A model generated the notes under the pieces. It made no database searches. It was not told where the DNA came from and worked only from the letters and a program-made list of their open reading frames with translations. DNA of 64,000 bases from Lachnospiraceae bacterium. GTDB taxonomy: Bacteria; Bacillota_A; Clostridia; Lachnospirales; Lachnospiraceae. The translations under genes were made by a program, and so were the position numbers. The stretch covers positions 1 to 64,000 of the forward strand of contig QXWX01000030.1 in the NCBI GenBank assembly GCA_009911175.1, given 5' to 3'. Of the stretch, positions 8,906-17,131 are shown piece after piece; the first letter of the stretch is position 1; every line of letters starts with the position of its first letter.

Positions 8906-10279
8906 ATGTTATACTCAACATATAGGCCGCAAACATTCAAAGAAGTAGTAGGGCAGGAAAATAATATCTTAACGCTGAAAGAACAGTGTAAAACAAAAAA
9001 ATTTGATTCTGCCTATCTTTTTGCAGGCCACAGGGGAACAGGAAAGACGACCATTGCACGTATCCTTGCAAGAACAGTATGCTGTGAGGCCCCAAGTGAA
9101 AACGGTCCCTGCAATCAATGCAAAAACTGCAGGTCGATTCTGGAAGGAAAAACATTAGACTGTATTGAAATGGATGCGGCATCGCATAACTCTATTACAG
9201 ACATAAAGGAACTTATTGTATCAGCCCAGTATATGCCTACCATATTGCCGAAAAAGATATATATCATAGATGAAGTACATAATCTTTCAGCAGCTGCATT
9301 TGACGCACTCCTGAAAACAATCGAGGAACCGCCGGAACATTGTCTGTTCATACTCTGTACGACAGAAATGCATAAAATTCCTGCAACTATACGTTCCAGA
9401 TGTTCTATTTACCAGTTCCGGACTATATCAATTGATGTCATCTGCGGCAGACTGTCCTTCGTTTTAACTGAAATGGGAAAACAGTATGAGGATGATGCCA
9501 TAAAGCTGATCGCAAAACAGGCTGACGGGTCTATGAGGGATGCCCTCAGTATCACAGAAAAGCTAATGATCTCCTGTGAAAAAGTAACAGTAGAGCATGT
9601 GATGAAATCCCTTTGCCTTATGGATAGCGAGGTTGCTTTGCAGATCATGCGTTCGCTTGTAAATGGTGACGGCAGGCAGGCAATCCTCTTGCTTCAGAGA
9701 ATCTGCGAAGAAGGGAAAAATTTGGTGCAGCTGGTCGATCATATACTCCAATGCTGTACGGATGGGATCGTTCTTTCTGCATCATCTGGAACTGCAGCTT
9801 TATATAATACAAAAGAATATCAGGATGCACTGTATGAAATAATTAGTTCCTGCCAAATTGAAATATTATTCTGGTATGTGGAGCAATTCAGTATTCTTCG
9901 TGAAAAAATAAGGAACAGTCTGAATCCTTATATGGACGTCCTTGTATACCTGATAAAATGTTGCAACATAAAACTCCCTCAAAGTGACACAGCAGTGTTG
10001 CTTCAACGAATCAGTGTTTTGGAGGAAAAAATACTCAGTCATGAATGCGGTTCTGTGCATAAAGAAGATTCCGACAAAATTGAATTAAACGATAACATCG
10101 TCAATGATTCCGATGACAGTTTTCATACAGGCTCAGACATGGATGAAAATCCATTTACAGTTGACACAGAAACATTTGAAAATGAGCAGGCCGGCCTGGT
10201 TCCGGCACAGGATGTGAAGGAAGAGACCGATGACGGAATGGATGATTATATACTAAGCTTACTCGGAGGTCATCTTTAA
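8906..10279 (+). CDS. dnaX: DNA polymerase III gamma/tau subunit (clamp-loader ATPase)
   Basis: The product is 457 aa. Typical start LYSTYRPQTFKEVVGQ, Walker A GHRGTGKTT at 41-49, zinc cluster CNQCKNC near 69-75, Walker B region IYIIDEVHNLS and IRSRCSIYQF. It is the ATPase of the clamp loader and connects polymerase and helicase in the longer tau form. Here the C-terminus is short and acidic, so it is gamma-like rather than full tau. The start ATG 8906 follows AAAGGAGGAA. It is the last clear gene of an operon with delta', which with the clamp gene at 20.4 kb gives the element a private clamp/clamp-loader set. It is an additional DnaX, divergent from host dnaX if the host has its own (inferred). 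Confidence 0.9.
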   Translation: MLYSTYRPQTFKEVVGQENNILTLKEQCKTKKFDSAYLFAGHRGTGKTTIARILARTVCCEAPSENGPCNQCKNCRSILEGKTLDCIEMDAASHNSITDIKELIVSAQYMPTILPKKIYIIDEVHNLSAAAFDALLKTIEEPPEHCLFILCTTEMHKIPATIRSRCSIYQFRTISIDVICGRLSFVLTEMGKQYEDDAIKLIAKQADGSMRDALSITEKLMISCEKVTVEHVMKSLCLMDSEVALQIMRSLVNGDGRQAILLLQRICEEGKNLVQLVDHILQCCTDGIVLSASSGTAALYNTKEYQDALYEIISSCQIEILFWYVEQFSILREKIRNSLNPYMDVLVYLIKCCNIKLPQSDTAVLLQRISVLEEKILSHECGSVHKEDSDKIELNDNIVNDSDDSFHTGSDMDENPFTVDTETFENEQAGLVPAQDVKEETDDGMDDYILSLLGGHL

Positions 10280-10523
10280 CTCTGCCAATCTTCCTGCTGT
10301 ATGGTATGATTATAGCTATATATTTTCCCAGACAGGTTACTATAAATGGAAATATAAGAATGCGAAGAGAAAACATTTCTTATTTGCAACAATTCTGGAA
10401 TGCTGTGAAAGAACGTCTGATTCCTATTCTTTTAAGACAAATCTGTATCCTGTATACGTGATTGCAGCAAAATATATAGATGTCTGTGGGCTGTTTTTTT
10501 GTAAAATCGAATATATACGTTAA
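10257..10523 (+). other. Open frame downstream of dnaX without a standard start
   Basis: A frame of 88 codons is open from 10257 to TAA 10521-10523. Its translation is protein-like, with WYDYSYIFSQTGYYKWKYK and LYPVYVIAAKYIDVC, but has no ATG, GTG or TTG. It begins inside the dnaX end near a GGAGG at 10265-10269. It may be a decayed gene, a gene with a rare start codon, or chance. A shorter ATG frame (from about 10307) overlaps it in another phase. Confidence 0.25.
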
Positions 10524-10773
10524 GTAGTTCAGAATACCTCATCTATGATTATGGGGTATTCTGAAAATAAACTATAAATTAATGTAAAAACGTGTTATAC
10601 TAAAATTGTTCTATGGATCTGATAAGATTATTCTGTGGATATATGTATGGGGAGGGGAGTAAAACCTTATATATATATTTATCATAATATAATTCATATA
10701 TAGTTATATATATAATTGATAAATGCTGAATATGAAAAACCCCGTATTTACAAGGGAAAATGGAAATATAGAC

Positions 10774-10920
10774 GGATGAGAAACTTCCAGTGTGGATGAA
10801 AGTATGCCTCTGTGGAAGATTTTTTTATAATGTAGATGAAAATTTTCGCAGAAGGATGATATTTTTCACTTGTGGATGAAAATTTTCAATTTTGTTCCCA
10901 AAACAATAGATATGGATGAA
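10774..10920. repeat. 20-bp-phased direct repeats containing DnaA-box-like TGTGGATGA
   Basis: The core GGATGA or a close variant recurs at 10774, 10794, 10814, 10834, 10854, 10874 and 10914, exactly 20 bp apart with one unit (10894) missing. The best unit is TGTGGATGAAAATTTTC (10871-10887); 10831-10847 differs by one base. TGTGGATGA is close to the reverse of a DnaA box. The tract lies in a convergent intergenic region of 770 bp (10280-11048) with no certain gene. It could be iterons of a second origin, an incompatibility locus, or binding sites for the adjacent winged-helix protein. Confidence 0.7.
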
Positions 10921-11048
10921 TCGCAAAATAGTTTTTATATGGTAAGGTAAAGTTATCCTTTCAAAAATGGAATAGATTTATTGATTTTCCGGCTAAAAGA
11001 AGGGGAATCACTGGCTGGAAATAAAAAAGGGCACAACAAAAAGACCCA

Positions 11049-12302
11049 TTATGCCGTCTGGAATAATGAAGATTCCTGCCGGTTATTCTTATCGTGGAGA
11101 ATGGTCCGTATAAGGGCGCCTATGCTTGTGACTTTAAACTGTGAGTTATAATTTTCATAAACATAACCGATACAGTTTTTGACTGCATCAAATGTATATG
11201 TAGTGCAGAGAACCCCTAAGTCCTTATATTCCTTTGCGGATAAGTGGAAAGGAACAAATAAGGATTTATCCAGCTTTGTCAGAGTTTTGGTCAGAATTCC
11301 CTCCTGGGCCAAAAAGGATGCGTCAGCCTTGTCGGGCCGGATTTTTGTAAGGATACTCTGGTTTATGCAGTCCATTGCTTTATCGAGGCTGGAAATGTAA
11401 TCTTTTATAAGGGAAGTATTCTGTGCAACATTCTTATCATAATTCCTGCGGCCATGGCAGAGGGGATTCATTTTTAAATGGATATGTTCTTCGTCACCGT
11501 CAAAAGCGACCGAAAAAAGCTCCGAAACAGAAGATAAAGCATGCCGTATGATTCCTGGCTTACAGTAGTTAGGAAGAAAACGGCGCAGGAAATCATAATC
11601 CTGCGTGACAGTCAGTTCTTTTTCCGGATTACGGTTCGTATCAATATCTAAAGCAGCGCGCAGAAAAATCCGGAGCTGGTTCAGGTCTGTAATCTGAATC
11701 AGCTTCTCCAGACATTCATAATTAAATGTGGCATATCCCCGGCCGCCTTTATCAGCAGGAAGAGAATATGTTTCATATTCAGTCAGGATGACCTGGATCC
11801 TTTTTTTAGAAAGTCCATCAGATGAACACATAATATATCCATATTCCTGCAATACAGAATTAGCATTTTTAACGGAACGGACGGTGCAATCAAGCATGCC
11901 GGCCAGCTCTCTGGGGGAAAGGCCGCGCACTAAGCCATGCTCATCAGGACTGGCAAAATGATAGATGAGCAGCAGCTTTAAGGCTATGGATTTTAACCTT
12001 TTGGCATTTCCAAAAATATTTTTCTCGTTCACGCTTTTACACGTTTCATGTACAACTGTTTTGTAAACGGCACAGGGGCAGTTCTTACAACGGTTCTTGG
12101 CTTCTTTCTGAACCTCCTCCGGCATAAACTCATAAAAATCAATGTTCTTGTAATTATCGCACGCAAAACAGCCAGACGCTGCATAATCCAGTTCCTGGCT
12201 TTCTGTATAGATGACTTCTTTATGGTTTTTCTGAATTCCGATTGCTTTGATAAAAGGAGCTTTACCGATCCGTGCATATTTTGATAATTCCAAGCTAATC
12301 AC
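11049..12302 (-). CDS. Cysteine-cluster winged-helix DNA-binding protein, replication-associated
   Basis: The product is 417 aa. The N-terminus has cysteines CFACD (about 44-47) and CKNCPC (about 70-75), which could bind a metal or an iron-sulphur cluster. A winged-helix region follows at about residues 110-170 (LSPRELAGMLDCTVRSVKNANSVLQEYGYI), like an ArsR/GntR-type reader head. The remainder is helical and unrecognised. It lies between two repeat arrays: the 20-bp repeats are downstream of its 3' end, and the large iteron array is upstream of its 5' end. A role in initiation or copy control is plausible, but a transcriptional regulator fits the domains equally well. Confidence 0.45.
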   Translation of the reverse strand: MISLELSKYARIGKAPFIKAIGIQKNHKEVIYTESQELDYAASGCFACDNYKNIDFYEFMPEEVQKEAKNRCKNCPCAVYKTVVHETCKSVNEKNIFGNAKRLKSIALKLLLIYHFASPDEHGLVRGLSPRELAGMLDCTVRSVKNANSVLQEYGYIMCSSDGLSKKRIQVILTEYETYSLPADKGGRGYATFNYECLEKLIQITDLNQLRIFLRAALDIDTNRNPEKELTVTQDYDFLRRFLPNYCKPGIIRHALSSVSELFSVAFDGDEEHIHLKMNPLCHGRRNYDKNVAQNTSLIKDYISSLDKAMDCINQSILTKIRPDKADASFLAQEGILTKTLTKLDKSLFVPFHLSAKEYKDLGVLCTTYTFDAVKNCIGYVYENYNSQFKVTSIGALIRTILHDKNNRQESSLFQTA

Positions 12303-12536
12303 CTCATGTCAGAATATTGATTCAGGACAAACAATAAAAATATATGTCTGTACCACAAAAACACCCAATATTGACTGATTCGGCAATAATACTTGAAAAT
12401 AGAGAAAGAATAGTCTATAATATTAATGCAGTATCAGCCATTGGTCAATAGCAGTATATATGATTGATCTCTGATTGATATTGTAGTAGTAGCTAAACCG
12501 CCAAGAAAAGCTACTGTAAGTATATTTTATATTCGA

Positions 12537-12583
12537 TGTGGATAACTTTTTTGAAACCGCCAAATTTCACAAAGTTATTCACA
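12537..12583. other. Inverted pair of DnaA boxes next to an AT-rich stretch
   Basis: TGTGGATAA at 12537-12545 and TTATTCACA at 12575-12583 each match the DnaA box consensus (TTATNCACA) in opposite orientation. They sit in 13-bp inverted arms (TGTGGATAACTTT and AAAGTTATTCACA) with one mismatch. An AT-rich segment follows, then the iterons. This is the usual composition of a plasmid origin. Confidence 0.65.
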
Positions 12584-12654
12584 TTTTTTTATCAACATTC
12601 TAAATATACTACATATTTTTGGATTTGTAAAATCAAAAAGTCGCACCCGAAAAA

Positions 12655-13607
12655 GCGGACTAAATTGAAAAAACTATGTGTTTAAAGGGGATTTTAAATA
12701 TATTTTTTCTGCGAATTTATGATACAAGAAAATGGGAAAATGCGGAAAAGCCTTGATTTTACGGGGTTTTTAAGGATTCGGGACTTTTTAGAAAAAAAGT
12801 GAAAAAAATTTTTTATAAAAAAGAGCCATTTTTTATGGACTAAATTGGGAAATCATGACAGATTATAAAAAAGAAGCCGCAAAAAACGGACTAAATAGAA
12901 GATTTTAACAGGAATCATGGCTGAGTTCTCAAATTTTCCTCAAAAGATCTGTATTGGGGGAAAGATATATTTTTTGGGGGAAATCATACAATGAAAAAAG
13001 TGTACCCTTTAAAACGGACTAAATAAAAAAATCAGAAAAAATACACCCCAAATAACGGACTGAATAAATTTGAAAGAAAAAAGTACCCTTAAAAAGCGGA
13101 CTAAATGAAAAAAAATAGAAAAAAATACCTAAAAAAGCGGACTAAATTCATCTTTTGTAGGTTGAATCGTGGGAAAGATAGCGACAAAATTAATGGATCT
13201 GCTATCTGAAACAAAAAGATAGCGACAAAATCAGTTTATCTGGTACAGAATGATAAAGATAGCGACAAAATTAAAATTTGTATTTAAATGGCGGCAGCCT
13301 TTCGTGAAAAAAACACCTGAAAAAGCGGACTAAATGGGGAACGAGGAAGGAATGAATAGAAAAAATGAGCCTGAAAAAGCGGTCTAAATAAAAGGGGCAG
13401 GGATACAGATTCATGAAAAATGTACCCGGATTAGCGGACTAAATAGAAACCGGGAATGTGTACAAACTGAAAAAATGTGCCGTAAAAAGCGGACTAAAAG
13501 TATATTTGGTGTAAAGAAAAGCAGAAAAAACATACCCTCAAGAACGGACTAAATGATGAATCGGAGCATATAGAGATAAAAAGTGCACCCAAAAAAGCGG
13601 ACTAAAT
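12655..13607 (+). repeat. Iteron family A: 13 copies of (AAAA)RCGGACTAAAT
   Basis: The core GCGGACTAAAT or a variant starts at 12655, 12835, 12886, 13014, 13055, 13096, 13137, 13325, 13379, 13434, 13489, 13544 and 13597. All copies are in the same orientation, mostly preceded by ACCC-N2-AAAAA. Spacing is exactly 41 bp for 13014-13137 and 53-55 bp for 13325-13597. Regular spacing by near-integral helical turns indicates cooperative binding of an initiator on one face of the DNA. The best candidate binder is the protein coded at 13740-15398. No gene is visible in 12303-13739. Confidence 0.8.
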
Positions 13608-13713
13608 GATAAAAATGAGGGATATATCAGCAAAAGATAACGACAAAATCGAGATATGCGGTATAGGTGATGGAAGATGGAGACAAAGTTCCGGATTGAG
13701 ATAGCGACAAAGT
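13174..13713 (+). repeat. Iteron family B: six copies of AAAGATAGCGACAAAAT
   Basis: Copies start at 13174, 13215, 13255, 13633, 13673 and 13697; the last two are less exact and end in CAAAGT. The first three are spaced 41 and 40 bp and fill the gap in family A between 13137 and 13325, so the two families share one phasing. The last three lie between the A array and the 3' end of the initiator gene. A second protein, or a second domain of the initiator, may read them. Confidence 0.75.
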
Positions 13714-13725
13714 TTTAAGGGCAAG

Positions 13726-13763
13726 AAACCGCAGAAAGCTTAATCTGCTCCTGCGGTTTTTGT
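13726..13763 (-). terminator. Terminator at the end of the initiator gene
   Basis: AAACCGCAG and CTGCGGTTT pair around 16 bp that include the stop codon of the minus-strand gene. T runs on either side allow action in both directions. Confidence 0.6.
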
Positions 13764-15398
13764 GATATCGACACATTCTACATCAATAATCTTTGAAGGA
13801 TCATCAAGCGCTTTTGTATTAAACTCATAAGCAATCAGTTCTTTGGAGTCCAGTGGGAGGAACTGGATTGTAACAGCAGAGTTTTTATTGATAAACTCAA
13901 AATCTTTAATTACAATCTGCTCTGATTTCAAAATGGACATATGGTTTGTCAGCTCTTTGACCAGGGCAGCGTTTCCGATTTTCTGAAGCTTCATGTGCAG
14001 GCGGAAATAATTCAGCGGAAGGGTCTTGGTATAGGAGTTCTTGGCATATTCCGTAAGGCGCTCCTGTTGAAGGATCATCATGATGCCCTTTGTCTGCGGA
14101 GAGTCAACACTTTTATAGGAGTCTGTTAAAATATTGATGTACTTTTTCTGGACATAGGTGCGGATCCACTGCTCAGAAGGGGTGTATTGGAAATAATTCT
14201 CCTGGAAGTTGATGTACAGGTAATTCAGCAATCCAAGGGATGTTGTTTCAATAAGTTCACCGGTCTCCCGGCTCCGCACAGTAATCGTATAATCATAGTT
14301 TTTCAGTTTTTCCAGCCGGTTTCCAATGTCTTCATAGTGTTTTTTCTTTGGAACCCGGATATTGAAAACCCTTCTTGTAAATTCCCTTAAATCAACCCGG
14401 ATGTGCTGGGTTGAAAGCGTTTCTCCATTGATCAGATTAAAGAGCTGCGTCATAATCTCGCGGTCTTTCATATCCAGTTCCCGCTGTTTCAGGTTAATCT
14501 GGAACTCTTTCATAATCTTAGAGAGATTTTTTTCCGTGACTGTACTTGGAAGATTCACGTCCGGATTATATTTTACCGTAATGTCGCCTTCTATCCCCTT
14601 GTCTTCGTCCTTATAGCTGTACTGGTTGAAAAAGGTAAGTTCATTTTCTAACAGTTGCGGCTCGAAATCCATTACCGTGCTTCGGAACGAGAATAGTGGA
14701 TGCTCGTTGAATTCGGTGGGGTATTTTGTATTAAAGCCTTCAATCGATCCGCCAAAGGCATCCTTTATAATTAGAAGGGACTCGAAGGTGATGTCATTGA
14801 TGAAAGCGTTGGCCAGAGTCTTGGTCGGCTTCTGGGCCGTAAAAGAAAAATCTGTAATAGGAGCGGTCGTATCGGAACGCCAGTTGTCAATTTCATTGTA
14901 CTTGTCGAGCATGATCTCCTCAATGGTCCGGTCATCATCCTGTGAACGGTCCATATTATTGATTAATGACGTGGATTCCGCATATTTTCTCAATAACCGG
15001 GGATTTTTTGGCCTCATTTTCTCTGGAGGCCCCATTTCTTCCTTGATACTGTTGAACCAGTTCCTTTTATATACGCGCCGGTTCTCGCGGTAGGTACGAA
15101 TCGACTGCTCAATATTTTCCTTGGAAAGTGCAATATATGTACAGACGGTGATAATATCCTCCAGTGATACGGACTTTCTGCGGGAATCTTTTTTGTCCTG
15201 GGAAGAAGGCTCCGTATCTGATGCCCTGGATAAAGGTTTTGTGGTTTTGATGTAGTTTTCATCTATATATAACTCTGGCTTTTTACCCCTGATATACTTC
15301 TCATAAGTGGCAATCAGGTTTTTGTGGATATTTGGCTGGATGAATAATGCTATCTTTTCATATTTCTCATATTGGTTGCTATCTATCATATCTGACAT
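13740..15398 (-). CDS. Putative plasmid replication initiator
   Basis: The product is about 552 aa. The start ATG 15398 has GGAGG 8 bp upstream; a GTG nine bases earlier overlaps the ribosome site. The central and C-terminal parts are basic and contain two regions that read like the paired winged helices of Rep_3-type initiators, around FTRRVFNIRVPKKKHYEDIGNRLEKLKNYDYTI split by loops (about 335-375) and a later helical block with YAKNSYTKTLPLNYFRLHMKLQ split likewise (about 445-470). The N-terminal 150 residues are charged and helical. The gene reads into an origin-like region with DnaA boxes and 19 iterons. I infer that it binds the iterons to open the origin. No direct family match can be claimed. 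Confidence 0.5.
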   Translation of the reverse strand: MSDMIDSNQYEKYEKIALFIQPNIHKNLIATYEKYIRGKKPELYIDENYIKTTKPLSRASDTEPSSQDKKDSRRKSVSLEDIITVCTYIALSKENIEQSIRTYRENRRVYKRNWFNSIKEEMGPPEKMRPKNPRLLRKYAESTSLINNMDRSQDDDRTIEEIMLDKYNEIDNWRSDTTAPITDFSFTAQKPTKTLANAFINDITFESLLIIKDAFGGSIEGFNTKYPTEFNEHPLFSFRSTVMDFEPQLLENELTFFNQYSYKDEDKGIEGDITVKYNPDVNLPSTVTEKNLSKIMKEFQINLKQRELDMKDREIMTQLFNLINGETLSTQHIRVDLREFTRRVFNIRVPKKKHYEDIGNRLEKLKNYDYTITVRSRETGELIETTSLGLLNYLYINFQENYFQYTPSEQWIRTYVQKKYINILTDSYKSVDSPQTKGIMMILQQERLTEYAKNSYTKTLPLNYFRLHMKLQKIGNAALVKELTNHMSILKSEQIVIKDFEFINKNSAVTIQFLPLDSKELIAYEFNTKALDDPSKIIDVECVDITKTAGAD

Positions 15399-15569
15399 CT
15401 TATTCACCTCCGTAACAGCAAGCGTCTATTTTCTTATTATATTATAAAGGGAAAAAATATGCAAACTTTTCCGACAGCAGCTATCAGTATGGAACAAATA
15501 AATCAGATGTGCCTGGTTGTAAGAAGAGAGGAGTTACTGTAAAATGGATAACAAAAGGGAGGTGGATAT

Positions 15570-15770
15570 ATGGAGAACCATATGTATCGGGGGAATATCG
15601 GACCGGGAAGCCGGGTAAAAATCATTTTAAAGAAGGATCAGAAATCAGGTAAGCTGACAGAGGGGTACGTGGACAGGATACTTACTAACCGGCCGGTTCA
15701 TACCAGAGGTATCAAGGTCATGTTAAAGGATGGGCAGGTAGGCAGGGTACAGCAGATACTGGAGCCGTGA
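15570..15770 (+). CDS. ywbE: YwbE-family small KOW-like protein (DUF2196)
   Basis: The product is 66 aa. The sequence GSRVKIILKKDQKSGKLTEG, then VDRILTNRPVHTRGIKVMLKDG, then VGRV matches the compact YwbE/DUF2196 family, a KOW-like beta-barrel of unknown function that is probably nucleic-acid binding. The start ATG 15570 follows GGGAGGTGG. It is the first gene of a rightward series (methylase, helicase, clamp, transfer genes) in which terminator-like hairpins stand before several genes. A KOW-like protein in that position makes an RNA-polymerase or ribosome-related role worth considering, but that is speculation. Confidence 0.8.
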   Translation: MENHMYRGNIGPGSRVKIILKKDQKSGKLTEGYVDRILTNRPVHTRGIKVMLKDGQVGRVQQILEP

Positions 15771-15930
15771 AACAATGACAAACAATGACAAAGAGAATCT
15801 AAACGGAAAAAAGAATTGCGGTTTCAGGGAAAGAATGGTAAACTAGAACAAACCTGATTTGTTTTATTCCGAAATCTTTAGATTTGGAAAGATGGGGGAA
15901 TTCCTGGAAACAGGTCTATGCATACAGAGT

Positions 15931-15958
15931 AAAAGGGCACCTTGCGGGGTGCTTTTTT
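15931..15958 (+). terminator. Terminator-like hairpin before the methylase-fold gene
   Basis: GCACC and GGTGC pair across a 6-nt loop followed by TTTTTT. It stands 48 bp before ATG 16006. Confidence 0.65.
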
Positions 15959-16005
15959 GTTACCCGTTTTGCGGTCAGGAAATCATATAAAAGGAGGATA
16001 TTTTT

Positions 16006-17085
16006 ATGGAGCAACATGTAAAGAAACAGAATTCATTTTTTCAGACAAGAATGAATCAGGCAAAGCTTGGGGCGTATTATACAGACCCGGCACACTGCCA
16101 ATGGATTGCTGGGCTTTTGGATTTCCCAGAAAATGAGGAAGTCTGCGGCCTGGAGCCCGCTATCGGTGACGGAAACGCGATTATTACGGTCATGGGGCGC
16201 AGAAACAACGAAAACATACATATTTTCGGGGTAGAGTTAAATGAGGCCACAGCAGATATGGCAATCAATCATCCATTGATTGATGAATGTATCTACGGTA
16301 ATTTTTTGACAGATGCGGTTATCACAAAAGGCGCATTTTCCTTCTGCTTTGCGAACCCGCCCTATGGGGAAGAAGACGGGGAGAGGCTGGAATGGAGATT
16401 TTTCAACAAAATCGTACCATGCCTGAGAGAACAGGCTATCTTTGTTTTTGTCATTCCTTATTATGTAATGGCCGAGTCTATGTTTTTAAAGGCATGGCAC
16501 ACGAATTTTATCACGGAATGCTGCTACCGTTTTCATGAACAGGAGTATAAAAAGTGGAAGCAGGTAGTCCTGATTGGAAGGAAAGCAGAAAAGCGGCCAA
16601 TAGATGGGGAGCAGCTGGCAAAGATAAAAAAGGATATCGACTCTCCGGAGAAAATCCCGCTTTTGCCGAAAGGGTATGACGGAAAGAAAATAAGAGTGCT
16701 GCCATCTAAGAAAAAAGATATAGCGGAATTTAAAAACAAGGAATTCAATGCCGAGCGTGCAAAGAGATGTCTGGGAAAGAGTGCGCTTAATGATCTGGTG
16801 AAAGAGAAGATAACACAGCAGAAATTTATTGCGGATAACCTGAGCAGGCCCCCGATCATGCCAAATGCAGGACAGATGTATCTGATGGCAATATCCGGCG
16901 CCGGGCAGGGGCTTGTGGGTTCGGAAGCGTCCAGTGACCTGCATCTGCAGAGAGGAATGGTTACAAATGTAGAGGAAAGTGAGATGCGGATGGACGAGAA
17001 TGGCAGAATGGTAGAGGCAGTTCAGCGATTTTCCAAGGTTGGCTTCCAGATTATTGAAAATAGTGGAATGATACGCAGATTGTAG
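16006..17085 (+). CDS. DUF6094-type N6-adenine methyltransferase-fold protein
   Basis: The product is 359 aa. GAYYTDPAHCQWIAGLLDFP and CGLEPAIGDGNAI form the SAM-binding motif region, and FCFANPPYGEE at about residues 113-123 holds the catalytic NPPY motif of N6-adenine DNA methylases. The arrangement matches the DUF6094 proteins that precede a large helicase and a clamp in Lachnospiraceae integrative elements. It has no restriction partner next to it, so it is likely a solitary methylase or a repurposed fold used in element replication. The start ATG 16006 follows AAAGGAGGA. The C-terminal 130 residues are charged with no recognised motif. Confidence 0.75.
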   Translation: MEQHVKKQNSFFQTRMNQAKLGAYYTDPAHCQWIAGLLDFPENEEVCGLEPAIGDGNAIITVMGRRNNENIHIFGVELNEATADMAINHPLIDECIYGNFLTDAVITKGAFSFCFANPPYGEEDGERLEWRFFNKIVPCLREQAIFVFVIPYYVMAESMFLKAWHTNFITECCYRFHEQEYKKWKQVVLIGRKAEKRPIDGEQLAKIKKDIDSPEKIPLLPKGYDGKKIRVLPSKKKDIAEFKNKEFNAERAKRCLGKSALNDLVKEKITQQKFIADNLSRPPIMPNAGQMYLMAISGAGQGLVGSEASSDLHLQRGMVTNVEESEMRMDENGRMVEAVQRFSKVGFQIIENSGMIRRL

Positions 17086-17089
17086 GGAG

Positions 17090-17113
17090 AACAGGCAGGA
17101 GCCTGTTTTTTTT
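17090..17113 (+). terminator. Terminator-like hairpin between methylase and helicase genes
   Basis: AACAGGC and GCCTGTT pair across a 4-nt loop and are followed by T6. It ends 18 bp before the helicase start and so directly precedes its ribosome site. Confidence 0.7.
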
Positions 17114-17131
17114 AACGAGGAGGAAAAGAAT

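Noticed and set aside
12655..13713. CRISPR-like array
   Set aside because: Repeats are 11-17 bp with degenerate cores, spacers are not of constant length across the array, two repeat types alternate, and no cas gene is present. Iterons fit better.
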